Source of the DNA: Drechslerella dactyloides
Taxonomy: Eukaryota > Ascomycota > Orbiliomycetes > Orbiliales > Orbiliaceae
Assembly: GCA_020064725.1 (NCBI GenBank)
Contig: JAGTWJ010000001.1
Coordinates: forward strand, 6,477,361 to 6,541,360
Length of the DNA stretch: 64,000 bases
Direction: 5' to 3'
Shown: one piece after another, positions 1 to 10,508 of the stretch
Position numbering within the stretch: position 1 is the first letter of the stretch
Layout: every line of letters begins with the position of its first letter
The notes under the pieces: generated by a model
Database searches by the model: none
Seen by the model: only the letters and a program-made list of their open reading frames with translations
What the model was told of the DNA's origin: nothing
Translations under genes and position numbers: made by a program

Positions 1-843
1 CGGCAGAATCGAGGGACCTTCGAGCTGGTGCAACCGCTCAATCTCCTCGAATTGAACCAAGATACAGACGACCGATTGTACGAGTTGATGCAGCGTATAC
101 AAGACGGGTACTATGACGAAGATAACGAGGCACGCAGGGCGCCGGTGCCCCAAGTTGACCCTTACGAAGACCCATTCGCGGACAGGCAAAATGCTGTGGC
201 TACGGAGCCAGTTGGATTCGTCCAGCCTAGTCCTCCATTGTACTTTTACACAGATCGAGCCAAAACGAACGCTCTGATATCCCTGCAGCGGTTCAGAAAG
301 GCGAATGAAGAGCTGCTTTACTTCAATGTTGAAGTGGCGGAGAACTTTTACTGGGGGGATGCACGATTGGAAGGAGAACTTGAATTTGTTTGGGAGTACT
401 TTTGGGATCTCCTACTCGACATCATCGTCTATTTGAGGGAAGGAGGGGTAGGGCAGATCCACCGGTGGCGGCTGCCCGCCGAGATGGTGAACTGGATATA
501 TCTCGTCCGAGATGTCGAGGCGGACGACGACGAGCCGGAGCGGCCTGGCTGGCGCGAGTACGACCGCCAGGGACTGATCCAACTGTTCACCAACTTCCAG
601 TTGATGCACGTCCAGCTGGTCGGAGTGCATCGGCAGTGGGCGAGAGCTGCCTTGGGGGCCTTCAGACCGCCGATTCTGAGGGACCATCCTGACATCGCCC
701 CGATCTATGATCTCGTCAGGCAGCAGGACCAGTACGTTGAATTCTATATCTCGCAGCTCGGTATGCTGCGCAGGGCGCTTCAAAGGTTGCCGCAGATGTT
801 CCCCACTCTCCAGGTGCAGGATGATGAGTACGACAACATGTAG
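1..843 (+). CDS. hypothetical protein, 3' part (5' end outside window)
   Basis: The reading frame is open from base 1 to a TAG at 841-843, giving 280 visible residues. A GTG at 28 has nothing to recommend it as a start, so I treat this as the 3' part of a gene that begins upstream of the window. The visible protein is acidic, rich in Tyr, Trp, Asp and Glu, and looks largely helical (LYELMQRIQDGYY near the beginning, VRQQDQYVEFYISQLGMLRR near the end). It ends with an acidic DDEYDN tail. I see no signal peptide, membrane span or catalytic motif and do not recognise the family. The opposite-strand open frames over 412-897 are shadows. Confidence is good that it is coding and nil on function. 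Confidence 0.7.
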   Translation, partial: RQNRGTFELVQPLNLLELNQDTDDRLYELMQRIQDGYYDEDNEARRAPVPQVDPYEDPFADRQNAVATEPVGFVQPSPPLYFYTDRAKTNALISLQRFRKANEELLYFNVEVAENFYWGDARLEGELEFVWEYFWDLLLDIIVYLREGGVGQIHRWRLPAEMVNWIYLVRDVEADDDEPERPGWREYDRQGLIQLFTNFQLMHVQLVGVHRQWARAALGAFRPPILRDHPDIAPIYDLVRQQDQYVEFYISQLGMLRRALQRLPQMFPTLQVQDDEYDNM

Positions 844-1370
844 ATAGGAAGTGAAAGTGGGTATTGAATTGTATATATTTCCTGCTTTCTTGATCAATTG
901 AGGGGGTATATGCCATCACCTAGACATCCCAGCTTGGCTTAAACCAATTGTATACGTACCCAAGCTGACAAGTGCTGGAAACACGCTAGTACTACTGAGC
1001 TATGAGGCCATGGATATGCTTTGATGGAAGGAGCTCTGGATGTATGCATCCCTATTGTGTCCAGACTATTCTACGAAGCTCTATCATGAATTCCTCACCA
1101 ATATATTCAGAGTAGGTTGGTAGGGACCGGTAGCCAGGGACGTCCGTGTGGGTCAGCGTACCTAGCTATGAGGCGATCAGCAGGCGGCAGATGGCAGACA
1201 GCTGCTCCGGAGCCAGATCAACCGACTGCCCCCTCCTCCCCCCACTTCTCTTCATCGTCGCTGTCCTCACCGCCTTGGTGCCATCTAACTCCTTCCTAGA
1301 TTCGATTTCGGTTATCCAATATTGATTGCAAGGTGGACGCGAACGAAAAGTACTCCAGAACGCACCAGCT
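844..1370. other. intergenic region
   Basis: Between two same-strand genes. It must hold the terminator of the first and the promoter of the second. I see pyrimidine-rich tracts near 1230-1300, as often found upstream of fungal starts, but no clear TATA box and no supported gene. Confidence 0.5.
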
Positions 1371-3113
1371 ATGGCGGACCCTGCTCAGTATATGGAAGGT
1401 TCGCCAATGGCCACGACTCCATCACCCCCCGCAGAGTCTTCCAGGGAGCTCCGACAGGAGACACCGCCGTCAGAGCCCGCTAAGCAGGCTTCTCCCACGG
1501 CTCTAAGTGTCAATGCAGAATCCGCAGAGCTCAGGTCTCGCCGACACGTCACCTTCATCGATGAGCTCGACATCGAGCATGAAGATACGCTGGCGTCTCT
1601 CTCCCACGATTCCGGCATATCCAGCGGGTCCAGCAGCCCTAGCGAACCCCAGACGGGTATCGAAGACACCTCCGGTGAAGAGACTCCGAGAGCAACATTG
1701 AAACCCGTTGAATCCGAGACCACTACCCTCTTTTTTCCACCGCTTCGCCTCCCGAGCCCGGCCGAATCGGATAGCTTGTATTCTAGCCCCCCTTTCAAGT
1801 CTTCAAGCCAGTTACTGCCTCTTCTTTCAGCCGAAGATATTGGTATTGCTCCCTTCCCGCCCAAAGGTACCATCTCCAGAGACATCGGCATCGCTCCCTT
1901 TCCACCCAAGGGTACCGTCTCCAGAGCTTGGACAGCCCGTGACATTCTCGAGCAACATGGCAACGATATCGCATCTGTTCTTGACGCCCCGGATATATCC
2001 TCAACCGAAGAACGACACAAACTCACGATGAAGGTGGTACGCACGTATCCCCGAGCTTCTTTCGAGGTGCTGCCGGAATGTCCGGACTGGTCGCTCATCC
2101 GAATCGTCGGCTCTCGCATCAGGCCGGGCAGCGACCCAAAAATCATCGAGTACTGCGGGAGCTACGTTCTGAAAACGCCAGATAGCGAGTACAAGAACCT
2201 CAAATGGCACACCTTCGACGAGCTGAATACCCCTTGGGGCATCCGCGTGCTTAGGATCTTCCACGCTCAAAATCCGTTCAAGCTCAAGGACAAGAGAATC
2301 GATGGCCCCGGTCTTGTCGAATGGATGGGCGAGAGGAGCGAGTGGTTCAACGGGGTCGATCCGGGTGAGGAAGAGCAGGCTATCAAGGACGCGTACCATC
2401 TGATCAGGGAGATAGAGCGCCAGGAGCAAGAGGAGTGGGACTCCGGTTCGGAAGATGGTTCAACAGAAACGAAGATCCCGTCCCGTCCTGAAGAACAACC
2501 GCGTAGCTCTGAAAGCGGGAGCGCGAGTAGCGATTCCCAAAGCGTTGGTACGACCTCCGATCCTGGGCTTGACGGGGGCCATTTTCCTCCAGGGCCTCCG
2601 CCTAATTCGCCGGCTGCAGGAAAAGGACAGAAGGGAAACAAGAAGAAGCAGCAGCTATCGATCGAAGCTCTGGCCTCGCAGAATGAGACCGCCAACAAGA
2701 CGCCAGATAAAATGAATATGGCAACGAGCGAGGAAGAATTGGCAGATGGGGCCAGCCTGTCGGAGAAGAGAAGCAGGTCGATCGATATCATTATATCACC
2801 AGAGGATGCCAAATTTATAGGGAATTTAACCAATGAATCATCCACTGAACCTGACAAAGATACGCCAGACCGGAACCAGACAAGCGACAAACCCAGCAGC
2901 TCGGATGTTAGTGCCAACAAGGAGACATTTCCAGACGTCAAGGACGACGAGGATGAAACCAAAGCCGAAGGGTACCTCAACGTCAGCTATGAGGAAGACG
3001 ACGATCCTAATGGCAGTAAAAGAAGCCGGGATTCTGCAGGCAGCCATCGAGGAGATTTGAAACGGACCAGGTTCTCCGAGGATGAATCCGAGGATAAAAC
3101 GGAATCCCCGTAG
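1371..3113 (+). CDS. hypothetical low-complexity protein with a small conserved-looking core
   Basis: Single open frame of 580 residues from ATG 1371; the frame is open back to 1326 but only with TTG, so the ATG is preferred. The N-terminal third is Ser/Pro/Glu-rich and disordered and carries a perfect-length tandem repeat of 15 residues (about 156-185, unit beginning DIGIAPFPPKGT). A better-ordered stretch follows at about 218-345 with regularly spaced Trp and aromatic residues (PDWSLIRIVGSR, LKWHTFDELNTPWGIRVL, GLVEWMGERSEWFNG). The C-terminal part is again acidic and disordered, ending with two basic clusters (KRSR and KRTR) that could act as a bipartite nuclear signal. Those last two readings are inference. 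No known domain recognised. Confidence 0.72.
   Translation: MADPAQYMEGSPMATTPSPPAESSRELRQETPPSEPAKQASPTALSVNAESAELRSRRHVTFIDELDIEHEDTLASLSHDSGISSGSSSPSEPQTGIEDTSGEETPRATLKPVESETTTLFFPPLRLPSPAESDSLYSSPPFKSSSQLLPLLSAEDIGIAPFPPKGTISRDIGIAPFPPKGTVSRAWTARDILEQHGNDIASVLDAPDISSTEERHKLTMKVVRTYPRASFEVLPECPDWSLIRIVGSRIRPGSDPKIIEYCGSYVLKTPDSEYKNLKWHTFDELNTPWGIRVLRIFHAQNPFKLKDKRIDGPGLVEWMGERSEWFNGVDPGEEEQAIKDAYHLIREIERQEQEEWDSGSEDGSTETKIPSRPEEQPRSSESGSASSDSQSVGTTSDPGLDGGHFPPGPPPNSPAAGKGQKGNKKKQQLSIEALASQNETANKTPDKMNMATSEEELADGASLSEKRSRSIDIIISPEDAKFIGNLTNESSTEPDKDTPDRNQTSDKPSSSDVSANKETFPDVKDDEDETKAEGYLNVSYEEDDDPNGSKRSRDSAGSHRGDLKRTRFSEDESEDKTESP
1836..1925 (+). repeat. in-frame 2 x 45 bp tandem repeat
   Basis: Two adjacent 45-bp units (1836-1880 and 1881-1925) encode DIGIAPFPPKGTISR and DIGIAPFPPKGTVSR. 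They are similar but not identical at DNA level (mostly third-position changes), so the duplication is not very recent and the peptide has been kept. Confidence 0.9.
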
Positions 3114-3635
3114 GCGCAATTCGGAAGATATTGGCCGAAGAAGGCATCAAAGAGGGGAGTCTAGGAGGGTTTAAGCAGATACTGATGCTGACAACGGCGA
3201 GAGACTTTACGAGCCAAGGTGAGGGAACTCTCCGATTTCTCATATGAGAAATCACACCGAACAATAGACTCCAGACTGATTGGCTATCAAGAGATTCTCG
3301 GTCTTCGATCCTTGTACCGAGCTAGTCTACAGTGGATAATACTTTTAGAGATCGGTAGGGACATTACATAATGCTGGTGTCCATGTTGTGAGGACCAGCG
3401 CTTCATTATACGCGGCACCACGTCTACAAGCGTTGGTCATAAGCATCGGTAATAGGGGAGCGAAAGCTCATCTTGTAATTTACATATACAGTACATGTAC
3501 ATGTACATCTTCTCTTTCTTTCGTACAGGACCTCGTGATGTTGGTAATTGAAAATAGAAGAATCAGAAACCACAAAGCCATTCGTTATCGCTGTCATTAT
3601 TCTTCGACACTCTCAGATCCACATGGCCCGTAAAA
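3114..3635. other. convergent intergenic region
   Basis: Lies between the 3' ends of a plus-strand and a minus-strand gene. It contains a short GTACAT-type palindromic run near 3490-3507. No gene is supported; the open frames here are short and lack coding character. Confidence 0.5.
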
Positions 3636-4541
3636 TCAGTTGGGGAAGTTGGGATTGTCGCGAGAAGTCTTGTAGCGGACGATATATTCGCATTTGCTGA
3701 TCTGATAGTTGTTCCTCGTGCCTTGGATTATGAAGAGTAGCATGGTCGGTTGTTTTGGTGGGGGTGGTTTTTTTGGCTCCTGCTGCGCGACGCGTTGATT
3801 GTGGGCGACGGCAGAGCTGGTGGAAACGTCGGTGTGGGTGCTGACGACGATATTCATCCGGGGGGAGTTGTTGCTGGTTCCGATGCCCTGGGCGGTTCCG
3901 ACACTCGGACGGTGCTCCGGAAGGCCGACCACCATGACCGACGGAGAGTAGCGATCGGTTGGAAAGCAGTCGTCGGGGTCGCTGTGGAGGACCATAGCGG
4001 TGCTCGGAGCTGCGCTATTGGAGGAAGACACCCCCCTGCCAAGTTCTGAGCCATTGCCGGGTCCATCTGCAGTAGCTTCCTTTGCGGTCTTGAAACTGCA
4101 GATAGAAGAGGCGCCGGAGCAGGCCGTGGCGCGAGGTACAAGGTCGTAAGTACCAGTACCACCGAGGGGACCTCCATCGATAGCGGTAAGGATGTGACCT
4201 CGAAAAACATCATGCTCGGGGATAGCATCCAGTGTAGTCGCCGAGGTGCTGTGTACCTCCCCGACAAAATGGGGAGAAAGAGGGATCTTGGGTGGCGGAG
4301 TAGAGCCTCTGTCCGTGTCGACGGAGGAGGAAACCGACTCGGACGATGCGGAGCGGCGGGGGTACTTTGCGTACCGCGCCAGGTCGTACGGAATGATGGA
4401 TCTTGTCATTTTTCCTTGATTGGAGGTGTAGCTGGAAGACTCAGCGGATGATGCGTTTGAACTCCAGGCTGGAAAGGATGGATGAGGAGATGGGCTGCGA
4501 GCTGGACGAGCGGGCTTGGAGGGAGTTCCGGATGGATCCAT
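3636..4541 (-). CDS. hypothetical Ser/Pro-rich protein
   Basis: Open frame of 301 residues from ATG 4541 (peptide begins MDPSGTPSKPARPARS). The frame extends upstream to an ATG at 4658, but that extension is hydrophobic and codon-poor, so the internal ATG is preferred. The protein is dominated by Ser, Pro, Thr and Gly, as in intrinsically disordered fungal proteins. The last ~60 residues contain a poly-proline patch (KKPPPPKQP) and a short hydrophobic stretch MLLFIIQ followed by a more ordered YQISKCEYIVRYKTSR tail. No known family recognised. A small 3' intron cannot be excluded. Confidence 0.55.
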   Translation of the reverse strand: MDPSGTPSKPARPARSPSPHPSFPAWSSNASSAESSSYTSNQGKMTRSIIPYDLARYAKYPRRSASSESVSSSVDTDRGSTPPPKIPLSPHFVGEVHSTSATTLDAIPEHDVFRGHILTAIDGGPLGGTGTYDLVPRATACSGASSICSFKTAKEATADGPGNGSELGRGVSSSNSAAPSTAMVLHSDPDDCFPTDRYSPSVMVVGLPEHRPSVGTAQGIGTSNNSPRMNIVVSTHTDVSTSSAVAHNQRVAQQEPKKPPPPKQPTMLLFIIQGTRNNYQISKCEYIVRYKTSRDNPNFPN

Positions 4542-6248
4542 GGCTTTGACGGTAAGTGGTGATATGCTGGAAAGTGAGAGAAAATATGGGAGACGGACGT
4601 GTGATGAAGGAGGTAAAGGTGAACGTAGATGAAGCTGGAGCTGGATGTGTATCACCATGAATTTTTGATACCCAAGCTAGCTGGCTGCCGCCAGCTGCAG
4701 CAACGACACAACAGCATCTCCAGCTCCGTATACACTGCAGACTCAGCATCCTAGAAAATATCACAGCCTGCCATCGATCCAGCATCTGCACATAGACTGC
4801 ATTTTGCAATGACCATCTCCGACATTCTCTCGTTCCAGCTCTTCGCGGCTCCGAAGCGCGTGTTATTTTGTACCACATGCGTTGTCAAGCTGCCGCAGAC
4901 AAGACACCGTCTCTAACACTCCAGTCTTGGCTTTTCTAGAGCAGTGTGCTTGTCCTAAACCTGTACATGCATCTAATTTCCGATACAAGAGATTCTAGCG
5001 ACAATGAGTACCTGGAACCCAAAGGGGCTCAAATTGCCATCTCGAGATGAACTTCTACCATCCGGGCTCCTTTACGTTTAGATCCATAGCTCCTGCCGAT
5101 GCAGAGGAGCAACGGCTGAGCAGTACTAACAGCGACAGCTTCATGATTTGTCCTCCTGAATAACAGTATATTGACCAAGTTGCTAAGGAGTCTATAAATG
5201 AGATTAATGGGTGCCCAGTACCCAATAGACAATAGATATCTACTTGAATGAGCGAACACTGTCAGCGAGTCTCGAGGCCCGAATATTCGATATAGGGTAG
5301 ATGATATGCAAAATCAGTCTAAAAATCAGGATAGCTTGCTCGAATTATAAGCCCAACATATGTTCAGTTAGGTATCAGTCTACATAATAAGCATGTATGT
5401 GCATAGGTTTGGGCGTAGACTTGTCTCGTGAACCAAACTGCGACGGCGAGAGTACTGCAGTCTGGCTCGCTCGATATGCTTTACTTCGAGGGTCGGAGTA
5501 TGGTCGACGGCCCAGTCAGGCCTGCCCATTGTGTGAACTTTCGCTTGCTGCAGACAAACACACCGCACCAGCTGGTGCATCTATCTGCCTGGCCTGGCCC
5601 ATGTCAACAAACTTCAAATTAAGGTCAACCATCGGATGTCCCGACCACTGGCTCGGAGCTCGGGAACAATGCTCGGGAGCCTTGCGTCCGCGAGATATAA
5701 TTTTTCAAGTGAATCCGAGATTTTTTCCGTAGACTCGGGTCCTTTGCGGGGATACTACAGTAGCGCAGATTCTGCTATCCGACTCGGACCCAGTCAGGCC
5801 GAGACATTTTCCAGCGGACCCAGGGCTCCCTTCGTCGACTAGAAGCCGCAGTCCTCCAGGCAGCACCTTCCAGAGCACCGATATCCCGCAGCATGCACGC
5901 AGCATATTGTATTGCAAGACAGTCTTAGTCAGAGCATGCAGTCCAACATAGTCACATTTACTCATCAACCTGCGGCATTTGCGTTGGCGCCGGCGTGGCA
6001 TTTCGCGCGTTGCCGCCGGGTAGGCCGATGATGTCACAGCATCTCCGCCAGAGACTTTTCTCCACCTCGAGCTACATAAACCCCGCCGCATCCGTCCCGC
6101 GATCTTACCCGGTTTCCCACCAAACAGAGCCTGCTGCATGCTCAATCTGTCGACCTGCTTCTCGTCTATCGCCATCTCGAACCATCCGCGCAGCAGCACC
6201 AGCAGCACCAGCAGCACCTAAATACAGCCAACCCCACCGCCCGCCACA
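4542..6248. other. divergent intergenic region, 1.7 kb
   Basis: Bidirectional promoter region between the Ser/Pro-rich gene (minus) and the SDR gene (plus). A CAGCAC/AGCAGC trinucleotide-rich tract lies at about 6188-6220, directly in the SDR leader, and GCTACATAAACCCC at 6070-6083 is a TATA-like candidate. The short open frames at 5029-5842 and the antisense 170-residue frame ending at 5705 have no recognisable content. No gene supported. Confidence 0.5.
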
Positions 6249-7079
6249 ATGTCCGTGTTCAAGCCTGGCAACGTCGCCCTCATCAGCGGTGGAGCTAGCG
6301 GCATCGGCCGCGCGATCGCCAATCTCTGCCTCGCGGAAAGCATGCATGTCGCCATTGTCGATAACAACGCTGCCGCAATCAAGGACTTTATCGCAGAGGC
6401 CCACAAAAAGTACCCGGACGCCAAGATCGAAGGCTACCCGGAAGACGTCGCCAATCCAAACTCGTGGTCGCTGTTCAAGAAGGACTTTCTCAAGATCTAC
6501 CAGCACTTGGATCTGCTCGTCCTGAACGCCGCGGTGTGGCAGCCGTCCGACTGGGAGCACGCATCCACGTTTATGAAGTCGTTCGAGGTGAACGTCATGG
6601 GCTATCTGCATGGCGTGTCAACTTTTTTCAAAGAAATCACAGCTAGCAAACCCGACGCACCGAAAGCTGTCGTCATGACGGGCTCCAAACAGGGCATCAC
6701 CAACCCGCCGGGAAACCCCGGGTACAACGCTTCCAAGGCTGCGGTCAAGTTCCTCGCCGAAAGCCTGCACTACGATCTACGGAATAACCCGTCAACCAGC
6801 GTGCATCTACTCGTCCCCGGGTGGACGCACACGGGAATGTCGAAGAGCAAAGCGAAGCCGGAGGGCGCGTGGCATGCGGACCAGGTGGCAGAATATATGC
6901 GCGAAAAGATGGACAGCGGCGATTTCTACATAATATGCCCGGACGGTGAGGTGGATGAGGAGACGGACAAGAAGCGGATGCTATGGGGCGCCCGCGATGT
7001 CGTCGAGCGACGGCCGCCCCTGAGTCGGTGGCGGGAGGACTGGAAGGAAAAGGCTGCAGCTGAGATCAATGGAGCGTGA
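6249..7079 (+). CDS. short-chain dehydrogenase/reductase (SDR)
   Basis: A 276-residue single-exon protein of classical SDR size. It carries the Rossmann cofactor motif GGASGIG at residues 14-20, the DV near residue 66 that positions adenine, the NAA motif at 93-95, the helix-4 Asn at 115, a candidate catalytic Ser at 146, and YNASK at 159-163 with Ser and Tyr separated by the usual 13 residues. The position after beta-2 is Asp (VDNN), which in this family favours NAD over NADP. Substrate is not predictable. There is no signal peptide, so it is probably cytosolic. The C-terminal tail (RRPPLSRWREDWKEKA) is longer and more charged than in many SDRs. Start chosen at the only ATG before the cofactor motif. 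Confidence 0.93.
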   Translation: MSVFKPGNVALISGGASGIGRAIANLCLAESMHVAIVDNNAAAIKDFIAEAHKKYPDAKIEGYPEDVANPNSWSLFKKDFLKIYQHLDLLVLNAAVWQPSDWEHASTFMKSFEVNVMGYLHGVSTFFKEITASKPDAPKAVVMTGSKQGITNPPGNPGYNASKAAVKFLAESLHYDLRNNPSTSVHLLVPGWTHTGMSKSKAKPEGAWHADQVAEYMREKMDSGDFYIICPDGEVDEETDKKRMLWGARDVVERRPPLSRWREDWKEKAAAEINGA

Positions 7080-7511
7080 GGATCGTAGTCTTGCGGTTGG
7101 ATACCTTTGAGCGGATGCAAGTTCAACAGGATGGTTCGCCAACAGCTAAAACAGCAGCGCTTGGCCACATATAATAGTAATTTGGTGCATTTAGCTTAGA
7201 GGCCCCCGAATGAATAATCCTTTACCTCGCAGATCAATATCTAACTGATGAATCCGTAACGTAACTTTCCGTGATGGTCCGAAAGTGGAAGAATGCGCGC
7301 AAATGTGCGATAGCCGGCCGGTTACACGGACCGAGGACTGCCGCCAAGCCGCGCCGGGAAATGCAACTGCCGGCAACGCAGTTTATCCGGCTCGCGTGCT
7401 CCACGACAGTCGCGGGCTACAAATATAGGGCAGCAGCCATGTACCAAACCCTGGATTCTCCGCCTTTGTATCCCTCCCGCTGTAGTTTCTTGTGAACTCC
7501 TGGACATCACA
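7080..7511. other. intergenic/promoter region
   Basis: Holds the SDR terminator and the promoter of the downstream DJ-1/PfpI gene. AAATATAGGG at 7421-7430, about 90 bases before the next ATG, is a weak TATA-like element. No gene supported. Confidence 0.5.
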
Positions 7512-8321
7512 ATGAAGACGGTTGTCGGCGCTGTCATAGCTCTCTCTGCGGCCCTCGTTGGTCAGTGCAATCCCACATGCCTATCCCGAGATTATCATTC
7601 TTGCAATGCCCATTGAAGTTACTGACTAGAAATTTGTATTGATACAGCCGCCACGAATGGCCCCATCGATGGCCCGAAACCGAAAGACATCGGTATCGCC
7701 CTCTTCCGAGGCTGGCAGCCCATGGACGTCTTTGGCCCCATCGAAGCTCTCTGGGGCCTCGGCTTGAGCCAGCCAATCAACATCTACCTGATCGACCATG
7801 ACGGCGACACCTCAGAGATCAGACCCCTAACCCCCTTCCCCACGAATTCGAACACCTCTGCAACCGTACTGGTGGACTACACGTTCGCCAACGCCCCGCC
7901 ACTCGATGTTCTCATCGTACCCGGCGGCGGTGGCACGAGAAACCAGGCGAATGTCCAGCCGGTGATAGATTACGTTGCCGCGGTGTACCCGTCGCTTCAG
8001 TATCTCATCTCCGTGTGCACGGGCGCTTCGATCCTCGCTCGTGCGGGCGTTCTGGACGGGAAGCGGGCAACGACTAATAAACGCGCGTGGACGTTCGTTA
8101 CGCAGTTTGGCCAGCGGATCCGGTGGCAGCCGAAGGCTCGATATGTACGAGACAGAAACATCTGGACGACAAGCGGCATCTCGGCTGGTGTCGACGGTGT
8201 GCTGGGGTGGATTGAGTATGTTTGGGGGTCCGCTGTCGCTACCGAGGTCACCAATGTCATGGAGTGGAACAGAGTCGGCGCCAATGACGACAAGTTTGGC
8301 AAGTTATACGGTCTTTGGTGA
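7512..8321 (+). CDS. secreted DJ-1/PfpI-family protein (isonitrile hydratase-like)
   Basis: Predicted as join(7512..7560, 7648..8321), 240 residues. Exon 1 supplies a hydrophobic signal peptide (MKTVVGAVIALSAALVAA). The 87-nt intron has donor GTCAGT, an ACTGAC branch site and a TACAG acceptor, and joins in frame. The mature part is a full DJ-1/PfpI (class I glutamine amidotransferase-like) domain. The first strand IGIALFRGWQPMDVFG leads to the acidic residue of the family, and the nucleophile elbow ISVCTGASILA places the catalytic Cys at about residue 140, followed by GVLDGKRATTNKRAW, a segment characteristic of the isonitrile hydratase/AraC-DJ-1 branch. Function as hydratase, protease or stress protein cannot be decided from sequence. 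A secreted form is less usual than the cytosolic ones. Confidence 0.88.
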
Positions 8322-8519
8322 TCGTTTACCGACCTTTTATCCCTTATGTATACTACGACACTTTGTGTGTACAGTACTACTTGCACAAATTTTAGCCATG
8401 GGCTATAGCCTCATTCCACGATAAAAAATTTTGGATCAGATTGATCCCTTGTCTCTTGCTGCTATACTAGTAGTGATTAATAGAAAATGAAAGGAAACGC
8501 GACACATAATGGGAGGAAG

Positions 8520-10508
8520 CTACGCCTCCTTCTCGACCGCCTCGATCTCCCGCCCCACACAGTCCACCTCCCCCTGAAGCTCCTGGAGCTTCGCCTTGAG
8601 CGTCTCCAAGTAGCTCTTGGAGAGCTCGATGCTCTCCTTGAGCTTGGCCGAAGCCAGCTTCCCCAAGCCGGGGACGCCAAACTTCTTCGACATCTCTATA
8701 AGAGATGTCAGGCGCTTGGCCACGCCACTGAGCCCAATCGGCGCGCCGCCGTCGGTGCTCTTCTCGAGCTGCTAAACAACCGTAAGATTAGCCAATCTAT
8801 TCCTTCCCAACACGACCGAACGCTGGGATGTTGCTCACTTGTGCGGCATGGGGTTTCTTAGCACATACCTCGTTCAGCTCTTGGGCCGTCCCTGGGACCG
8901 GCGCCCCACGCTCGTCGAAGTTGCCCAGGTGCATGTACTGGACCATCATGGAGACGAGGGTCGCCTCCTCCTCCACCTCGAAGGAAGCAACCTCTTTGTC
9001 CTGGCCACCGAAATCTGATTAGTAGTTGGATTGTTATAATGCAAGACGAGGGGACTTACTCCAATCTGCTCGCAGAACCAAGTCGATTGCTCTTTGAGGA
9101 CTTGTTTGTCAACCATGAACAAAACACCAGTCCCCGGTGGTCCACAGAAAAGACCGACATTGTCCTCGTATTCTCGGTCTCTGTTGACTTCGAACTCTGG
9201 GGACTCTTCCTGCTTGACTTCTTCGTCACGAGTCTCAACTTGCTTGTCCTCCTCTTTCTTGATCTCTGCTTGCTCGACCTCCTGGTGCTTGACCTCTGGT
9301 TGGCTGGTCTCTTCCTTATGCTCTTCCTGTCCGACTTCCTCCATCTTGACCTCGGCCTCTTTGACATCCGTATGCTCAGCAATAGATGCATCGTTCTGAC
9401 CGGTCTGCTTCACAGCCTCCTTTGCTGCCGATGGCTCATCGCCCTTGCCGTGGTAGATGTGGTGCGGGAGGTCTGGGTTCTCCAGCAGACGGATATCCTG
9501 GAACATCCCAAAACGACCGCTGCCTTCTGCTTCTGGAAACGTCAGGAGATTCTGGTTGCGAGGGCCTCTTTGGTCATATGCCGACTTCCAATTTCCCCTC
9601 TTCTCGAAGAAAGAGCCCATCTGGCGGCCATCCTTCTTGTGGTCTCGGTTTTCAGTGCGGTTCTCTCTGTTGTCCTTTCGCTTACGGTTTTGATTCCCAC
9701 GGCGACGTTGGTTTTGCTGGCCGCGTCGCTGCTGATTGTTGCTGTTACGGGACTCCGGAAGCTCAGAAACACCTCCGGCTCCTTGCTCTTGAGTTTGGAC
9801 TTGGCCCTCTGCCTTGTCTTGAACAGCATGCGGACCATCAGTATGACTCTGGTTGCTCATTTGAGCGTCCTGGTGGCCGTGACTGGATTGCTTGCCATCG
9901 TTCTGATCTTTTGGCTGGGTGGCCCCCTGCTTGTGGGAGTCGCTGTGAATATCACCTGGAGCTGGAATATCTCTCTTGCTATGAGTACAGGGCATAGTCT
10001 CAGCTTGACTCTGGACTTTTGACGAATCGTCCTTCTGTGTCTGAACTTTCAGCTTGGTGACCTTCTGATCTGCACCGTCGGTCTGAACAACGGGGTCATG
10101 GCTGATGACGGGCTCTTTGTTGGTGGCCGCCCTGTCGATGTAAATCCGAGATCAGCTATGTTCATCATTCATGGTAGTAGATGTCACTTACTCTTGAGAC
10201 TGGATCCCTTGAATAGGCTTCTTGTCACCTTCCGGAGAAATCTTCTGCTGGACCTCAGAAGAGGCCTTCTGAGTTTCTGAAGTGACGCTTGTCTGCGGCT
10301 TCGGGTTGGGCTTCTGCTGAACGTCCGATGCGTGCTCCTGCTGAACCTTTGAGGCAGGCTCCTGCTTCACTTCTGAGGCAGCTTTCCGATGGACTTCCTC
10401 GACAGGCTTCCGAGGGGTGTCCTGGACGGCGGGCTTTTCCTTGACCTCTTTGGTGTGGCTTTCGCTACCAGAAGCCTTTGGCTCGACAGAACTATTGGCG
10501 CCGTCCAT
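8520..10508 (-). CDS. BTB/POZ-domain protein with long charged N-terminal region
   Basis: Four exons assembled on the minus strand: 10508-10192, 10131-9060, 9000-8869 and 8771-8520, giving 590 residues. Every junction has GT..AG ends and frame continuity (donors GTAAGT, GTAAGT, GTATGT). The BTB domain lies at about 427-550 and is spread over the last three exons. It runs from the VGLFCG strand through MVDKQVLKEQSTWF (helix after the conserved core), DKEVASFEVEEEATLVSMMVQYMHLG (the usual acidic strand and helix), to SLIEMSKKFGVPGLGKLA, the hallmark end of fungal BTB domains. A coiled coil of about 40 residues follows. The N-terminal 420 residues are low-complexity: KVQQEHASDVQQ-type Gln/Glu repeats, an Asn/Arg/Gly stretch, and EEVKQEE-type Glu/Lys repeats. 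Probably a scaffold or cullin-3 adaptor, which is inference from the family. Confidence 0.85.

Noticed and set aside
5705..6217. 170-codon minus-strand frame upstream of the SDR gene
   Set aside because: Begins in the AGC-repeat (giving a LVLLVLL peptide) and has no recognisable content.
9039..10022. 327-codon open frame on the plus strand
   Set aside because: It is antisense to the Glu/Lys-rich repeats of the BTB gene; the lack of stops follows from the repetitive codons. Its translation is Leu/Phe/Val-rich in the way reverse-complemented GAR codons are.
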